Shown piece by piece: positions 1-7,790 of a stretch of 24,030 nucleotides of DNA. The stretch's first letter is position 1, and every line of letters begins with the position of its first letter. The translations under genes were made by a program, and so were the position numbers. Under the pieces are notes generated by a model. That model was not told where the DNA came from, made no database searches, and saw only the letters and a program-made list of their open reading frames with translations. Source of the stretch: an uncultured Collinsella sp. (lineage in GTDB: Bacteria > Actinomycetota > Coriobacteriia > Coriobacteriales > Coriobacteriaceae); NCBI GenBank assembly GCA_958453935.1, contig CAUDZT010000035.1:1-24030 (forward strand), in the 5' to 3' direction.

Positions 1-44
1 GATTTTGCCTCTTGACAATGTCCTGCTCATATTAAAAGGAACGT

Positions 45-120
45 CCCCAAGTGCCGGGTTTCCGCAGTCATTGGGGACAGACTTAAATGACTAGTCTTTT
101 AAGAACGTCCCCAATGACTA
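45..120. repeat. Dispersed GGGGAC-type intergenic repeat, copy 1
   Basis: The block holds GTCCCCAAGTGCCGGGTTT, then an inverted pair, AGTCATTGGGGACAG (66-80) against CGTCCCCAATGACT, separated by a short ACTTAAATGACTAGTC-type spacer. The same words recur at 5879-6042, and a shorter set at 20230-20275. It lies beyond the 3' end of the GH1 gene and encodes nothing recognisable. It resembles REP-like intergenic elements; whether a RAYT-type transposase mobilises it cannot be seen here. Confidence 0.6.
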
Positions 121-150
121 CCCACAGAATGAGGGTCTCATCGGGGACTA

Positions 151-194
151 GGTAAATAGCAAAAGCCCCCGCGGCCGAAACGGGCCACGGGGGC
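151..194 (-). terminator. Rho-independent terminator of the PTS/GH1 operon
   Basis: Read on the minus strand, the GC-rich hairpin at 194-165 (GCCCCCG-GGCC stem, one mismatch) is followed by TTTTGCTATTT. It lies 17 bases past the stop of the GH1 gene and fits an intrinsic terminator for the whole PTS operon. The carbamate kinase terminator has the same T-tract, TTTTGCTATT. Confidence 0.8.
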
Positions 195-210
195 AGCAGG
201 CTTGCAAGGG

Positions 211-1665
211 TTAACTCAAGTCCTCGCCATTTGATGCAATGACCTTTTGATACCAGCAGAAGCTGTCCTTTCGGTAGCGATCGAACGTGCCTTTGCCCGT
301 ATCATCGGCATCGACATAAACAAAGCCATAGCGCTTCTTCATCTGCCCCGTCGAGGCCGACACCAAATCGATACAGCCCCACGGCGTGTATCCCATCAGG
401 TCAACACCGTCCTCGACAATTGCATCGCGCAGCGCAAGAATATGCCTTCGCAGGTAATCAATATGATACGCATCGTGGACTTTGCCGTCTTCCAGCGCAT
501 CGAGTCCGCCCACACCGTTCTCGGCGATAAAGAGCGGAAGATGGTAACGATCGTGGTAGCCGGCAAGCGTCACGCGCAAACCCAGCGCATCGATCTGCCA
601 CTTCCAGGCAGTCTCTTTATCCTTGAGGTACGGATTGCGCAACGTCGGGAACACGTTGCCCTCCGCCTTCTCGGCGATCACCTGATCATCGGCGCACACC
701 AAGCGCGAGCAATAGTACGAGAACGAGATGAAGTCGACCGTATGCTCTGCCAGATACTCCGTATCGCCCGGCTCAAAGGGCACGTGAACACCCTCTTTCT
801 CGAGTGCACGCAGCTTCCAAGCAGGATAGGCGCCCGCAGCCATCACGTCTGTGTAGAAGTAGCGGCCGCGGTCCTCCTCATACGCAAGCCATACGTCCTC
901 GGGCGCACAACGGTACGGATAGGTCGCACCGGCAGCGACCATGCAACCCACCTTGTTTGCGGGATCGATCTTGTGCAGAATCTCGACAGCGCGAGCGCTC
1001 GCCATAAACATATGGTGCGAGAACGCCGCGGTCACGGCTGCACGGTCACGCTCATCCTCGAGCGTGACACCCGCGTTGAGATAGGACAGCGCCACGCTGT
1101 TGATCTCGTTGAACGTAAGCCAATAACGCACGAGGCCCTGGTACGCGCGTCCGACGGTCTCGACGTAGTGCGCATACCGCTCGATCATCTCTCGGCTTTG
1201 CCAGCCACCATAGCGCTCGACCAGAGCCAACGGATAGTCGTAGTGCGACAGCGTCACAAGCGGCTCGATTCCATGCTCGCGCAGCGCCTCGAATACCTGA
1301 CGGTAAAACTCCAAGCCCTCGCCGTTGGGCTCGGTCTCCATCCCTGTGGGAAAAATACGGCTCCAGCAAATTGAAAGACGCAGGCACTTAAAGCCCATCT
1401 CGGCAAAGAGCTCGACATCCTCGTGCCAATGATGGAAGAAGTCGTTGCCCCAGCGGCATGGATACAGCCTGTCCGGATCGTCCACGGGCTTTTGCCTGCC
1501 AAACATTACATCCCAGCGGTCGGAACCCTGTGGGATCAGGTCGGAGTGCGACATGCCGCGGCCGCCCTCGTTCCAGCCCCCTTCGGCCTGGTTGGCGGCG
1601 AGGGCACCACCCCACAAAAAGCCCTCGGGCATACCGGCGGCAGACGTTCTGTCAAAGTAACTCAT
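211..1665 (-). CDS. 6-phospho-beta-glucosidase (GH1)
   Basis: Hydrolyses phosphorylated beta-glucosides such as cellobiose-6-P or salicin-6-P in the cytoplasm, giving glucose-6-P plus aglycone or sugar. The N-terminal PEGFLWGGA box, the acid/base motif TFNE (Glu about residue 187) and the nucleophile motif IAENG (Glu about 382) are all present. The S-x(5)-KRYGFVYVD segment near the C-terminus is the phosphate-binding signature that separates 6-phospho-glycosidases from plain GH1 enzymes. I start at ATG 1665 (MSYFDRT): it sits one base after the EIIC stop, with GAGGA upstream. An ATG at 1677 overlaps EIIC but has no usable spacing to a Shine-Dalgarno. The product is 484 residues, normal for the family, and is the last gene of the operon. 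The aglycone range cannot be told from sequence alone. Confidence 0.93.
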   Translation of the reverse strand: MSYFDRTSAAGMPEGFLWGGALAANQAEGGWNEGGRGMSHSDLIPQGSDRWDVMFGRQKPVDDPDRLYPCRWGNDFFHHWHEDVELFAEMGFKCLRLSICWSRIFPTGMETEPNGEGLEFYRQVFEALREHGIEPLVTLSHYDYPLALVERYGGWQSREMIERYAHYVETVGRAYQGLVRYWLTFNEINSVALSYLNAGVTLEDERDRAAVTAAFSHHMFMASARAVEILHKIDPANKVGCMVAAGATYPYRCAPEDVWLAYEEDRGRYFYTDVMAAGAYPAWKLRALEKEGVHVPFEPGDTEYLAEHTVDFISFSYYCSRLVCADDQVIAEKAEGNVFPTLRNPYLKDKETAWKWQIDALGLRVTLAGYHDRYHLPLFIAENGVGGLDALEDGKVHDAYHIDYLRRHILALRDAIVEDGVDLMGYTPWGCIDLVSASTGQMKKRYGFVYVDADDTGKGTFDRYRKDSFCWYQKVIASNGEDLS

Positions 1666-1666
1666 G

Positions 1667-3016
1667 CTACTCAGCATCCTCGGCAGAAGCTGCCGCGGCG
1701 TTCTCCTGCTCCTGAGCCAGGAGCTGGTTATCGTACACCTTAAAGAACGGGTACCAGACCACAGCCATGACCACGATCAAAACGATCGTAAACACCCAGA
1801 TGCGCGGGTCGAGGCACTGGACAAAGCCCTGAACGAAGATGGGGAACGTGCCGCTCACCAAGATGTAGAAGTTAGAGACAAGACCCAGTGAGACCGCACC
1901 CCAATACAGCAGGGCCGAGATCATGCCGCCTAGCACAAACGGAATCATGAGGATCGGGTTGAAGATGATGGGCGCGCCGAAGATCGCGGGCTCGGAGATA
2001 CGGAAGAAGCTCGGCACGATCGATGCCCTGCCAAATGCCTTGAGCTGCTGCGACTTTGCCCTAAACGCGCAGAGCGCCACAAAAGAGAACGTATTGCCCG
2101 TGCCGCCGATGAGGTTGATGGCCATCGACATGAGTGCCGGGTGGAACTCAAGCGGCTGCCCAGCAGCGTAGAGCGAGGCGTTGGCAGCAAAGGCGGCAAG
2201 CGTAACCGGGGCGGTGATGGGCATCACGATCATGTTGCCGTGGACGCCAAAGCACCAAAACAGCAGCGTCATGAAGCAGATAAGCAGTGCGCCGGGCACA
2301 GAGTCAACTGCGACGGAAAGCGGGGCAGCGAGCAGATTCTCGATAACCGAGGGGATGGACAGCGTGGGATCGATCATCTGGATCAGCAGGTTGCCACCAA
2401 AGAAGATGAGGATGTTGGCGAGCATAGGCACGATGGCGCCAAAGGTTTCGGACAAAAACGGCGGCACGCCATCGGGCATCTTGATGGTGATGCCCTTGGT
2501 CTGGCAGAAGCGCGTGACCTCGACGGAGACCAGGGCAACGATGATGGCGGTAAACAGGCCCTGCGCACCCAGATAGGTGCAGGGGACCGCCTGGAGCACG
2601 GACTCATCAGCAAGCTGGTAGTAGGACGACGGCGCCGCGGCGATCAGGAACATCACCAGCGAGGTCATACCGGCGTTAAGCTTGGGCATCTTGTAGGTGC
2701 CCGCCAGGTTATAGGCGATTGCGAACGTCACGATCACCGACAGTATGCCCATCGTCATGTTGAACGGGATGAGCAGCGTAAGCTTATTGGCCGTGGCAAA
2801 ATCGAGCCAAGGGCCAAAGACGGACCAGAACCCGCCCTGCGCCACCAGGTCGGCCGTGACCGGCGGGTTGGCGATGATCATAAAGACGGCAGAGACCAAG
2901 ATGAAGCTGATCGCGCTCATAAAGCCCTTTTGCATGGAGGCAAAGTGGCGCTCGGTGCCGCAGAAATTGGCAATAGGGGTCAGTTTTTCCTGAAGCAGGG
3001 TCATGAACTTTTCCAT
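1667..3016 (-). CDS. PTS lactose/cellobiose-family EIIC permease
   Basis: Membrane channel of a lactose/cellobiose-family PTS; it carries the sugar in while EIIB phosphorylates it. The 449 residues are almost wholly hydrophobic segments (roughly ten spans) behind an amphipathic start MEKFMTLLQEKL. The PTS_EIIC hallmarks are visible: the FILVSAVFMIIANPPV span near the N-terminus, the CFGVHGNMIV segment and the GGTGNTFSF loop. AGGAGG lies six bases before ATG 3016, so the start is secure. The gene begins 9 bases after EIIB, and its stop touches the GH1 start, implying translational coupling. The downstream 6-phospho-beta-glucosidase makes a beta-glucoside such as cellobiose the likely cargo. 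That is inferred from context. Confidence 0.93.
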   Translation of the reverse strand: MEKFMTLLQEKLTPIANFCGTERHFASMQKGFMSAISFILVSAVFMIIANPPVTADLVAQGGFWSVFGPWLDFATANKLTLLIPFNMTMGILSVIVTFAIAYNLAGTYKMPKLNAGMTSLVMFLIAAAPSSYYQLADESVLQAVPCTYLGAQGLFTAIIVALVSVEVTRFCQTKGITIKMPDGVPPFLSETFGAIVPMLANILIFFGGNLLIQMIDPTLSIPSVIENLLAAPLSVAVDSVPGALLICFMTLLFWCFGVHGNMIVMPITAPVTLAAFAANASLYAAGQPLEFHPALMSMAINLIGGTGNTFSFVALCAFRAKSQQLKAFGRASIVPSFFRISEPAIFGAPIIFNPILMIPFVLGGMISALLYWGAVSLGLVSNFYILVSGTFPIFVQGFVQCLDPRIWVFTIVLIVVMAVVWYPFFKVYDNQLLAQEQENAAAASAEDAE

Positions 3017-3025
3017 GGTCGCCTC

Positions 3026-3319
3026 CTAGCCCAACAGCGACTGGGCGAGTGCCAGCACGTTGGCGGCGTTGCCCATGCCGTAGTCCTGTGCGGGGATGAC
3101 CGCGGTCGGCTTACCGCTCCCCTGCTTGACGGTGTTGAGCTGGTAGGACACCTGCGGCCCCAAGAGCAGCACGTCATAATCGGCGCAGGTCTCCTGATAC
3201 TCGCCGATACCCACCGCATCGATATCGAGCTCGATGCCGTTTTGCTCCGCGTATTTCTCGAGTTTCTTCATCAGAATGCTTGTAGACAGGCCAGCTGCGC
3301 AAACAAGAAGGATCTTCAT
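3026..3319 (-). CDS. PTS lactose/cellobiose-family EIIB
   Basis: Cytoplasmic phosphotransfer protein that takes phosphate from EIIA and passes it to the incoming sugar. It has 97 residues from MKILLVCAAGLSTS, in which Cys7 followed by the AAGLSTS loop is the phosphorylated P-loop of the family. YDVLLLGPQVSYQ follows in the middle. The open frame runs upstream to 3394, but ATG 3319 has an AAGGGA ribosome binding site seven bases upstream and gives the family's standard N-terminus. It lies between EIIA (46 bases upstream) and EIIC (9 bases downstream), all co-oriented. Confidence 0.93.
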   Translation of the reverse strand: MKILLVCAAGLSTSILMKKLEKYAEQNGIELDIDAVGIGEYQETCADYDVLLLGPQVSYQLNTVKQGSGKPTAVIPAQDYGMGNAANVLALAQSLLG

Positions 3320-3365
3320 AAGGGATTCCCTTCGCATTGATTGGTTGGATAGTCGCCGCACGCCG

Positions 3366-3692
3366 TTAGGCGTTCTTGGCTGCAGTGCGCTCATACAGGC
3401 AGATCAGCTCCTGCACGAGCTCCTGAGCAAGCATGGAGCACATGAGGTGGTCCTGAGCATGGACCAGCAACACATCCACCGACAGATGCTCGCCCGCCGC
3501 CTCGGTCGAAAGCAGCTGCGTTTGGATGTGGTGAGCCTTGATTCCCGCATCCTTTGACTGCTTCATGAGTTTGGCGGCAGCGTCAAAATCCCCCGCCTTT
3601 GCCTTTTCAAGGGCTTCGAAGGCAAGGCTGCGCGCCTCTCCCGCTGCAGCGACCAGCTGAAACGAAACCATCTCGGTTCCCTGATCGTCCAT
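3366..3692 (-). CDS. PTS lactose/cellobiose-family EIIA
   Basis: Cytoplasmic three-helix EIIA that accepts phosphate from HPr and gives it to EIIB. It has 108 residues; the family motif LVHAQDHLM holds the phosphorylatable histidine (His78). FEALEKAKAGDFDAA and the KAHHIQTQLL helix also match the family. AGGAG lies about seven bases before ATG 3692. It is the first structural gene of the PTS operon, 115 bases downstream of the regulator gene, and a candidate promoter lies in that gap. Confidence 0.93.
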   Translation of the reverse strand: MDDQGTEMVSFQLVAAAGEARSLAFEALEKAKAGDFDAAAKLMKQSKDAGIKAHHIQTQLLSTEAAGEHLSVDVLLVHAQDHLMCSMLAQELVQELICLYERTAAKNA

Positions 3693-3770
3693 AACGGTCT
3701 CCTCTCCCGTGATGTTTGGTTTGTACTTGAATATTCGAAACGCCTATCTCCCACCCGCAATCCTCGAGGT

Positions 3771-3799
3771 TTATTGCAGGCAGGCAGGGTTTTCGACAA
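3771..3799 (-). promoter_or_regulatory. Candidate promoter of the PTS operon
   Basis: On the minus strand TTGTCG (3799-3794) and CAATAA (3776-3771) are separated by 17 bases, in the gap between regulator and EIIA. The -10 match is modest. A partial dyad, TTCGAATATTCAAG, lies closer to EIIA and could be a regulator site. Both assignments are by eye. Confidence 0.3.
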
Positions 3800-3807
3800 A
3801 AGAAGCC

Positions 3808-5703
3808 TTAAGCCGTATGCGCTTGCACAAGCGCCATCAGCTCATGCCAGGACCGGCGCTCGCGTAAGCGCTCGACCCCCTGGCGGTCCATAAAGATCTC
3901 AGCGAGCAGCGAACTCAAGATCCGCGCCTCATCGCCGCCCGACCGGGCAAACGACACCATAAAGACGATATCGACCTCATGGCCGTATTCGTCCCAAAGA
4001 ATGGAATGTTCGAGCAGGCCCACGGTAACAAAGGCCTCGGCGCTCAAAGGATGCATCCCATGGGGCATGGCCACCCCATTGCCAAACGAGGTGGCACTCG
4101 CGCTCTCGCGCTCGGCAACCTCTTGGGCAAACTGGGCATCGACACGGCCGCTCTCGACGGCGCGCTCGGAGAGATATCGGAGAACGGCCTGCTTCGACGA
4201 CGCCTCAACGCGGTTGAAGAACAGGGCACGGCTAAAGAAAGCGCTCAGGGAGTCCGATTGCGCAGCGTCATCACTCAGCACCTTGCGGATAGCGTTGACA
4301 TCGCTCGTCTCCAAGAAGAAATCGGCCTCGCGGACGGGCACGGGCAACTTGACGTTGAGCGGCACCGTTGTGAACACGTAGTCGATGTGCGAAAAGTCGA
4401 GCGTTCCCACGCGGGCGACGTCGCATGTCTCAATCGACTCGATATACATACCAAACTGCTTGCGGTACTGGTGCTCGAGCATACGGGCGCTTCCCGCTCC
4501 CGAGGCGCACACGATCAGGATGCGTTTGCGACGCGGCTGGTCGGCTTGCTGCTCGAGGGCCAGGGCAAATGCCATGGCGATGTAGCCGAGCTCCTCATCA
4601 GAGGGCTGGCTGCCAAAATGACGCTCGAGTACCTGCGAGGTGCCGGCCGCCATCGAATAGGCCAACGGAAACCTCGTCTTGATATCGGGCAGCATGGGGT
4701 TATCCATATGCATGTGATATTCAAGGCGATAGCCCAGAGGGCCAATATGCCGAGCAAGGTTCATGCGAAGTTCAAGATCGCTGCTAAAGTCAAACCTAAA
4801 CTCATCGTTGACCGCACATACCATCTCGGAAGCGATCTCCCACATCTCGTCCGAGATAACGGCCGAGCCCTTCTCGGGCACGCCCGTGCCCCTGCCGAGC
4901 AAATGGATTGCGATAAAGGCAACCTCTTCTCGGGGCATGCTCACGCCCAGGGCATCCTTGATGTTTGCGGCAATCTGGAAAGCCGCAGCGTATTCGTGCG
5001 TTCCCTCCAGCTTTAAAACGTCCGATTCTGCAGCCGGGACATAGCAGCCCTGCTCGATGCGGCCAAGAGCGATGTAAAGATGCATGATGAGATTGCGGGA
5101 TGCCAGCGAGCTCACCGTGACGGGCGAGGCAGTCAGGGCATCGTCCACACATGCGGCGATGGCCCGCAGGCGCTCGGCGAGCTCTGCATCGTCGGTGTCG
5201 GGCAACACGGGCCTCACCAGTGAGGCCAGACACAGACGCCGTTGCGACTCCCCGCCCGCAACGCGGATTCCGTAGCGAGGGCGCTTTTCGAGCGTCAAGT
5301 CAAATTGGGCGAGTTTCTGCTCTACCAGACGCATGTCATTGGACAGAGTTCGCGCCGAAACGTAGAGTAAATCCGCATACTCCTCAATCGTCACCCACTG
5401 GGACCGCATGAGAAGGTCGTTAAGAAGGAAGGACACACGGCCGTCGCGCGTATCAGGAATGCCCGGATGGGCCAGAGCCGCACCGTCTAGCAAGCGAGCA
5501 AGCTCATCTGCATGTGCAACATCGATACGATATTGCCCTTTGCTGCCAACGATGCGTGCAACCCCCGCAAGCTTGTCGTTTGCGCGATGGATATAGTTTC
5601 TCACGGCGCGCTCGCTTACCTCGAGACGCTTGGCAAGCACCGCGACAGCGACAGGCTGAGCGTCCTCGATCATATTTACAAGCTGCTTGACGCGAGCATC
5701 CAT
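3808..5703 (-). CDS. PRD-domain PTS transcriptional regulator (LicR/MtlR-like)
   Basis: Transcription factor whose activity is set by PTS phosphorylation. Domains in order are an N-terminal HTH (about residues 1-60), a second Mga-like HTH (about 90-150), PRD1 (about 190-275, with His208 and His267), PRD2 (about 300-390, His319), an EIIB-like domain (KRILIVCASGAGS, Cys399) and a C-terminal EIIA-fructose-like domain (GVAMPHGM, His548). The length of 631 residues is typical of DNA-binding PRD activators and far longer than BglG-type RNA antiterminators. In PRD2 the second expected histidine appears to be Ala (YIAMAFALALE, about 378), so control probably runs through PRD1, EIIB and EIIA. GGAGGAGG directly precedes ATG 5703. 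It lies upstream of the PTS operon in the same orientation, so that operon is its probable target. Confidence 0.9.
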   Translation of the reverse strand: MDARVKQLVNMIEDAQPVAVAVLAKRLEVSERAVRNYIHRANDKLAGVARIVGSKGQYRIDVAHADELARLLDGAALAHPGIPDTRDGRVSFLLNDLLMRSQWVTIEEYADLLYVSARTLSNDMRLVEQKLAQFDLTLEKRPRYGIRVAGGESQRRLCLASLVRPVLPDTDDAELAERLRAIAACVDDALTASPVTVSSLASRNLIMHLYIALGRIEQGCYVPAAESDVLKLEGTHEYAAAFQIAANIKDALGVSMPREEVAFIAIHLLGRGTGVPEKGSAVISDEMWEIASEMVCAVNDEFRFDFSSDLELRMNLARHIGPLGYRLEYHMHMDNPMLPDIKTRFPLAYSMAAGTSQVLERHFGSQPSDEELGYIAMAFALALEQQADQPRRKRILIVCASGAGSARMLEHQYRKQFGMYIESIETCDVARVGTLDFSHIDYVFTTVPLNVKLPVPVREADFFLETSDVNAIRKVLSDDAAQSDSLSAFFSRALFFNRVEASSKQAVLRYLSERAVESGRVDAQFAQEVAERESASATSFGNGVAMPHGMHPLSAEAFVTVGLLEHSILWDEYGHEVDIVFMVSFARSGGDEARILSSLLAEIFMDRQGVERLRERRSWHELMALVQAHTA

Positions 5704-6042
5704 GTCCTCCTCCTTTCCCTGCGTCTAGTCTAACGCGGTAAAGAATGACACTCCACGTCGCGCTCGTTCCGCCAACGCGGAACAGGTTGCGGGGAGTCCA
5801 GCTGAGCTATGGAGAGCCTGGGGAGAGGGCCCGAAGGCAATGCGTCGGTGTGGGATGCGCCTTCCCAGCCATTGGGCAGTCATTGGGGACAGACTTAAAT
5901 GAGTAGTCGTTGTGAACGTTGTTGTTTGACTAGTCGTTTAAGAACGTCCCCAATGGCTATTAAGGACTGTCCCAAGCTGCCGGCAGGAAAGGACCGTCCC
6001 CAAGTGCCGGGTTTGTCCCCAATGACTAGGTGAATAGCAAAA
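5704..6042. repeat. Gene-free spacer with GGGGAC-type repeats, copy 2
   Basis: No credible gene lies here. From 5879 the spacer repeats the words seen at 45-120: AGTCATTGGGGACAGACTTAA, then TTTAAGAACGTCCCCAATGG, with an extra roughly 27-base insertion between the arms. GTCCCCAAGTGCCGGGTTT recurs at about 5996-6015, and GACTAGGTGAATAGCAAAAG (6024-6043) matches 147-165. The part from 5704 to about 5878 holds the upstream region of the PRD regulator; I see no convincing promoter in it. Confidence 0.55.
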
Positions 6043-6070
6043 GCCCCGCAGCCGGAGCGGACTGCGGGGC
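6028..6070 (-). terminator. Rho-independent terminator of carbamate kinase
   Basis: On the minus strand a perfect 9 bp stem (GCCCCGCAG/CTGCGGGGC, 6070-6043) is followed by TTTTGCTATTCACC. It lies 67 bases past the carbamate kinase stop. The T-tract and its flank are nearly identical to those of the terminator at 151-194. Confidence 0.8.
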
Positions 6071-6136
6071 TCATGAAGAGAGGCTAGTTTGTGGGCGTCT
6101 TGCCTGGCGCCCACGGGAGAGGCAACAGAGTAGAGG

Positions 6137-7099
6137 CTACTCGTGGATGCGGGTACCGGAGAGGCCGGCCATGGTCTCGGCGGCCTTGTCCAGGGCGCCG
6201 ATGATGCAGGTGCGGCCCTTGCGGGAGCGGGCAAACTTGATGGCGGCGCGGACCTTGGGCTCCATGGAACCCTTGCCGAACTGGCCCTCGTCGGCCAGGC
6301 GCTCGGCCTCGTCGGCGGTGATGTCCTCGAGCTCCTCCTGGTTGGGCTTGCCAAAGTTGATGGCGACATGCTCAACGGCGGTCAGCAGGAACAGAACGTC
6401 GGCGTCGCAGTCCTCGGCCAGCAGCTCGCCGCCCAGGTCCTTGTCGATGACGGCGGGAACGCCCTTGTAGCAGCCCTTGTTCTCGTAGTCGCGGACGACG
6501 GGGATGCCGCCGCCACCGCAGGCGATGACGATGAACTCGTTGTCGAGCAGGTTGAGGATGGAGTCAGCCTCGACGATCTTCTTGGGATCAGGGGAAGCGA
6601 CAACGCGACGCCAGCCGCGGCCGGAATCCTCGACGAAGACCTTGGAAGGATCCTCGGCCATGAACTCCTTGGCCTGCTCCTCGGTGTAGAAGGGGCCGAT
6701 CGGCTTGGTCGGGTTCTTGAACGCGGGATCGTCCGGGTCGCACTCGATCTGGGTGACGACGGTGGCGGCGTGCCAACGCTTATAGCGCTTGTGCATCTCG
6801 CGGCCGATGCCCTGCTGCAGGTGATAGCCAATGTAGCCCTGGGACATGGCGCCGCACTCGGGCAGCGGCATCTCGGGGGTGCCGATGGCGTCGTGGGCAG
6901 CGGCGAAGGCGTTCTGGATCATGCCGACCTGCGGGCCGTTGCCGTGGGTGATGATGATCTCGTTACCCTGCTCGATAAGACCAAGGAGAGCGTGGGCGGT
7001 GTTGCTCACGGCCTGGATCTGCTCGACGGGGTTGTTGCCGAGGGCGTTGCCGCCGAGGGCGACGACAATACGATCGGGCTTGCCAAGAGGCTTAGACAT
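6137..7099 (-). CDS. arcC: Carbamate kinase
   Basis: Catalyses carbamoyl phosphate + ADP to ATP + carbamate, a substrate-level phosphorylation that ends arginine/citrulline, purine or allantoin-type fermentations. It has 320 residues of the amino-acid-kinase fold: ALGGNAL (14-20), THGNGPQVG (51-59), ACGGGGIPVV (193-202), DKDL (219-222) and GSMEPKVRAA (277-286) are all intact. The open frame extends to 7156, but ATG 7099 has GAAAGGA eight bases upstream and gives the standard MSKPLGKPDRIVVALGGNA start. It stands alone: no arginine deiminase or ornithine carbamoyltransferase gene is in the window, so the source of carbamoyl phosphate is not visible. An imperfect hairpin (7135-7170) lies in its leader. 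Confidence 0.95.
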   Translation of the reverse strand: MSKPLGKPDRIVVALGGNALGNNPVEQIQAVSNTAHALLGLIEQGNEIIITHGNGPQVGMIQNAFAAAHDAIGTPEMPLPECGAMSQGYIGYHLQQGIGREMHKRYKRWHAATVVTQIECDPDDPAFKNPTKPIGPFYTEEQAKEFMAEDPSKVFVEDSGRGWRRVVASPDPKKIVEADSILNLLDNEFIVIACGGGGIPVVRDYENKGCYKGVPAVIDKDLGGELLAEDCDADVLFLLTAVEHVAINFGKPNQEELEDITADEAERLADEGQFGKGSMEPKVRAAIKFARSRKGRTCIIGALDKAAETMAGLSGTRIHE

Positions 7100-7134
7100 T
7101 GCTGGAATCCTTTCTGTAAAAGGCCTACAACCCA

Positions 7135-7170
7135 TTAATAACCCGCGTCCGTGCAATACGCGAGTTTATT
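7135..7170. promoter_or_regulatory. Hairpin in the carbamate kinase leader
   Basis: AATAACCCGCGT and ACGCGAGTTTATT form an imperfect dyad around a 9-base loop, about 36 bases upstream of the carbamate kinase start. It could be a leader hairpin, a terminator or an operator; nothing in the sequence decides between these. Confidence 0.3.
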
Positions 7171-7469
7171 AAGGTTTATATTCTCTTTATCGCTCATTTT
7201 ATTCATTTTGAAAATAGTTTAACGGTGAACGGTCGTTTTTACCCGCTCAGCGTAAAGAAGCCCAGCTCACACATGTTTACGTCATCTACGTGCGACTTTA
7301 TTTAATTAGAGCAGAGATTAGGCTGGATTATGCAAACTATATCTTTGCTAAACACATAACGGACACTGCAACTATTTACTCGCACTATACGAGATTCTAT
7401 GCACTTGCAAGACAAGTATGCACCCCTGCAATAACACGGGGCTTTTCATCCAACAAAAGGGATAGCCGA
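7171..7469. other. AT-rich spacer without recognised gene
   Basis: The spacer is strikingly AT-rich next to its neighbours. It should hold the carbamate kinase promoter on the minus strand; several TATAAA- or TAATAAA-like words occur but none is paired with a clear -35. A short CCCC...GGGG hairpin followed by CTTTT lies at about 7422-7446 on the plus strand. No gene is supported. Confidence 0.4.
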
Positions 7470-7471
7470 AC

Positions 7472-7684
7472 GTGCTTCACTTTGCGGCAAGCGACTATGA
7501 GTTTGCAGTATAGAACTTTACCGTCGGGTATTGCATGAACGCCGCTGATGCCCTTTCGCTCCTGCCCACCCAAGCAGCCGAGAACGCTAACGGCGCCACT
7601 GCCAACCTGGCCACCCTCAACAACGGCGCCGCCAGCCTTTTCGCAAAATACCGTGCTGGCTCGCTGGCTTTGAGGCCTAAGTGA
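7472..7684 (+). pseudogene. Short decayed coding remnant
   Basis: One plus-strand frame reads VLHFAASDYEFAV, an in-frame TAG, NFTVGY, then a 49-residue open stretch from ATG 7535 (MNAADALSLLPTQAAENAN and on to SLALRPK) ending at 7684. Composition and codon use look coding (Ala/Asn/Leu-rich helix), while the flank is AT-rich. The internal stop and lack of a ribosome binding site suggest the tail of a decayed gene. I do not recognise the family. Confidence 0.35.
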
Positions 7685-7690
7685 GCTTTG

Positions 7691-7780
7691 CTATTTGCCA
7701 ATTTTTGTATGATTTGGGTCAAATCTATCTGACACTTTTTGTATAATTAGGGCAAATCTATTTGCCAATTTTTGTCAATG
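7691..7780 (+). repeat. Three tandem 33-34 bp repeats upstream of the ATPase gene
   Basis: CTATTTGCCAATTTTTGTAT (7691), CTATCTGACACTTTTTGTAT (7725) and CTATTTGCCAATTTTTGTCA (7758) begin three units spaced 34 and 33 bases. The first two continue into TGATTTGGGTCAAAT and AATTAGGGCAAAT. The third runs into the ribosome binding site of the ATPase. The second contains TATAAT. The spacing is near three helical turns, so they could be promoter-linked operator repeats. Confidence 0.65.
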
Positions 7781-7790
7781 AGGTGTTTTA

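Noticed and set aside
3320..3394. Longer EIIB starting at 3394
   Set aside because: The extra residues are not part of the family, and ATG 3319 has a good ribosome binding site and the standard MKILLVCAAG start.
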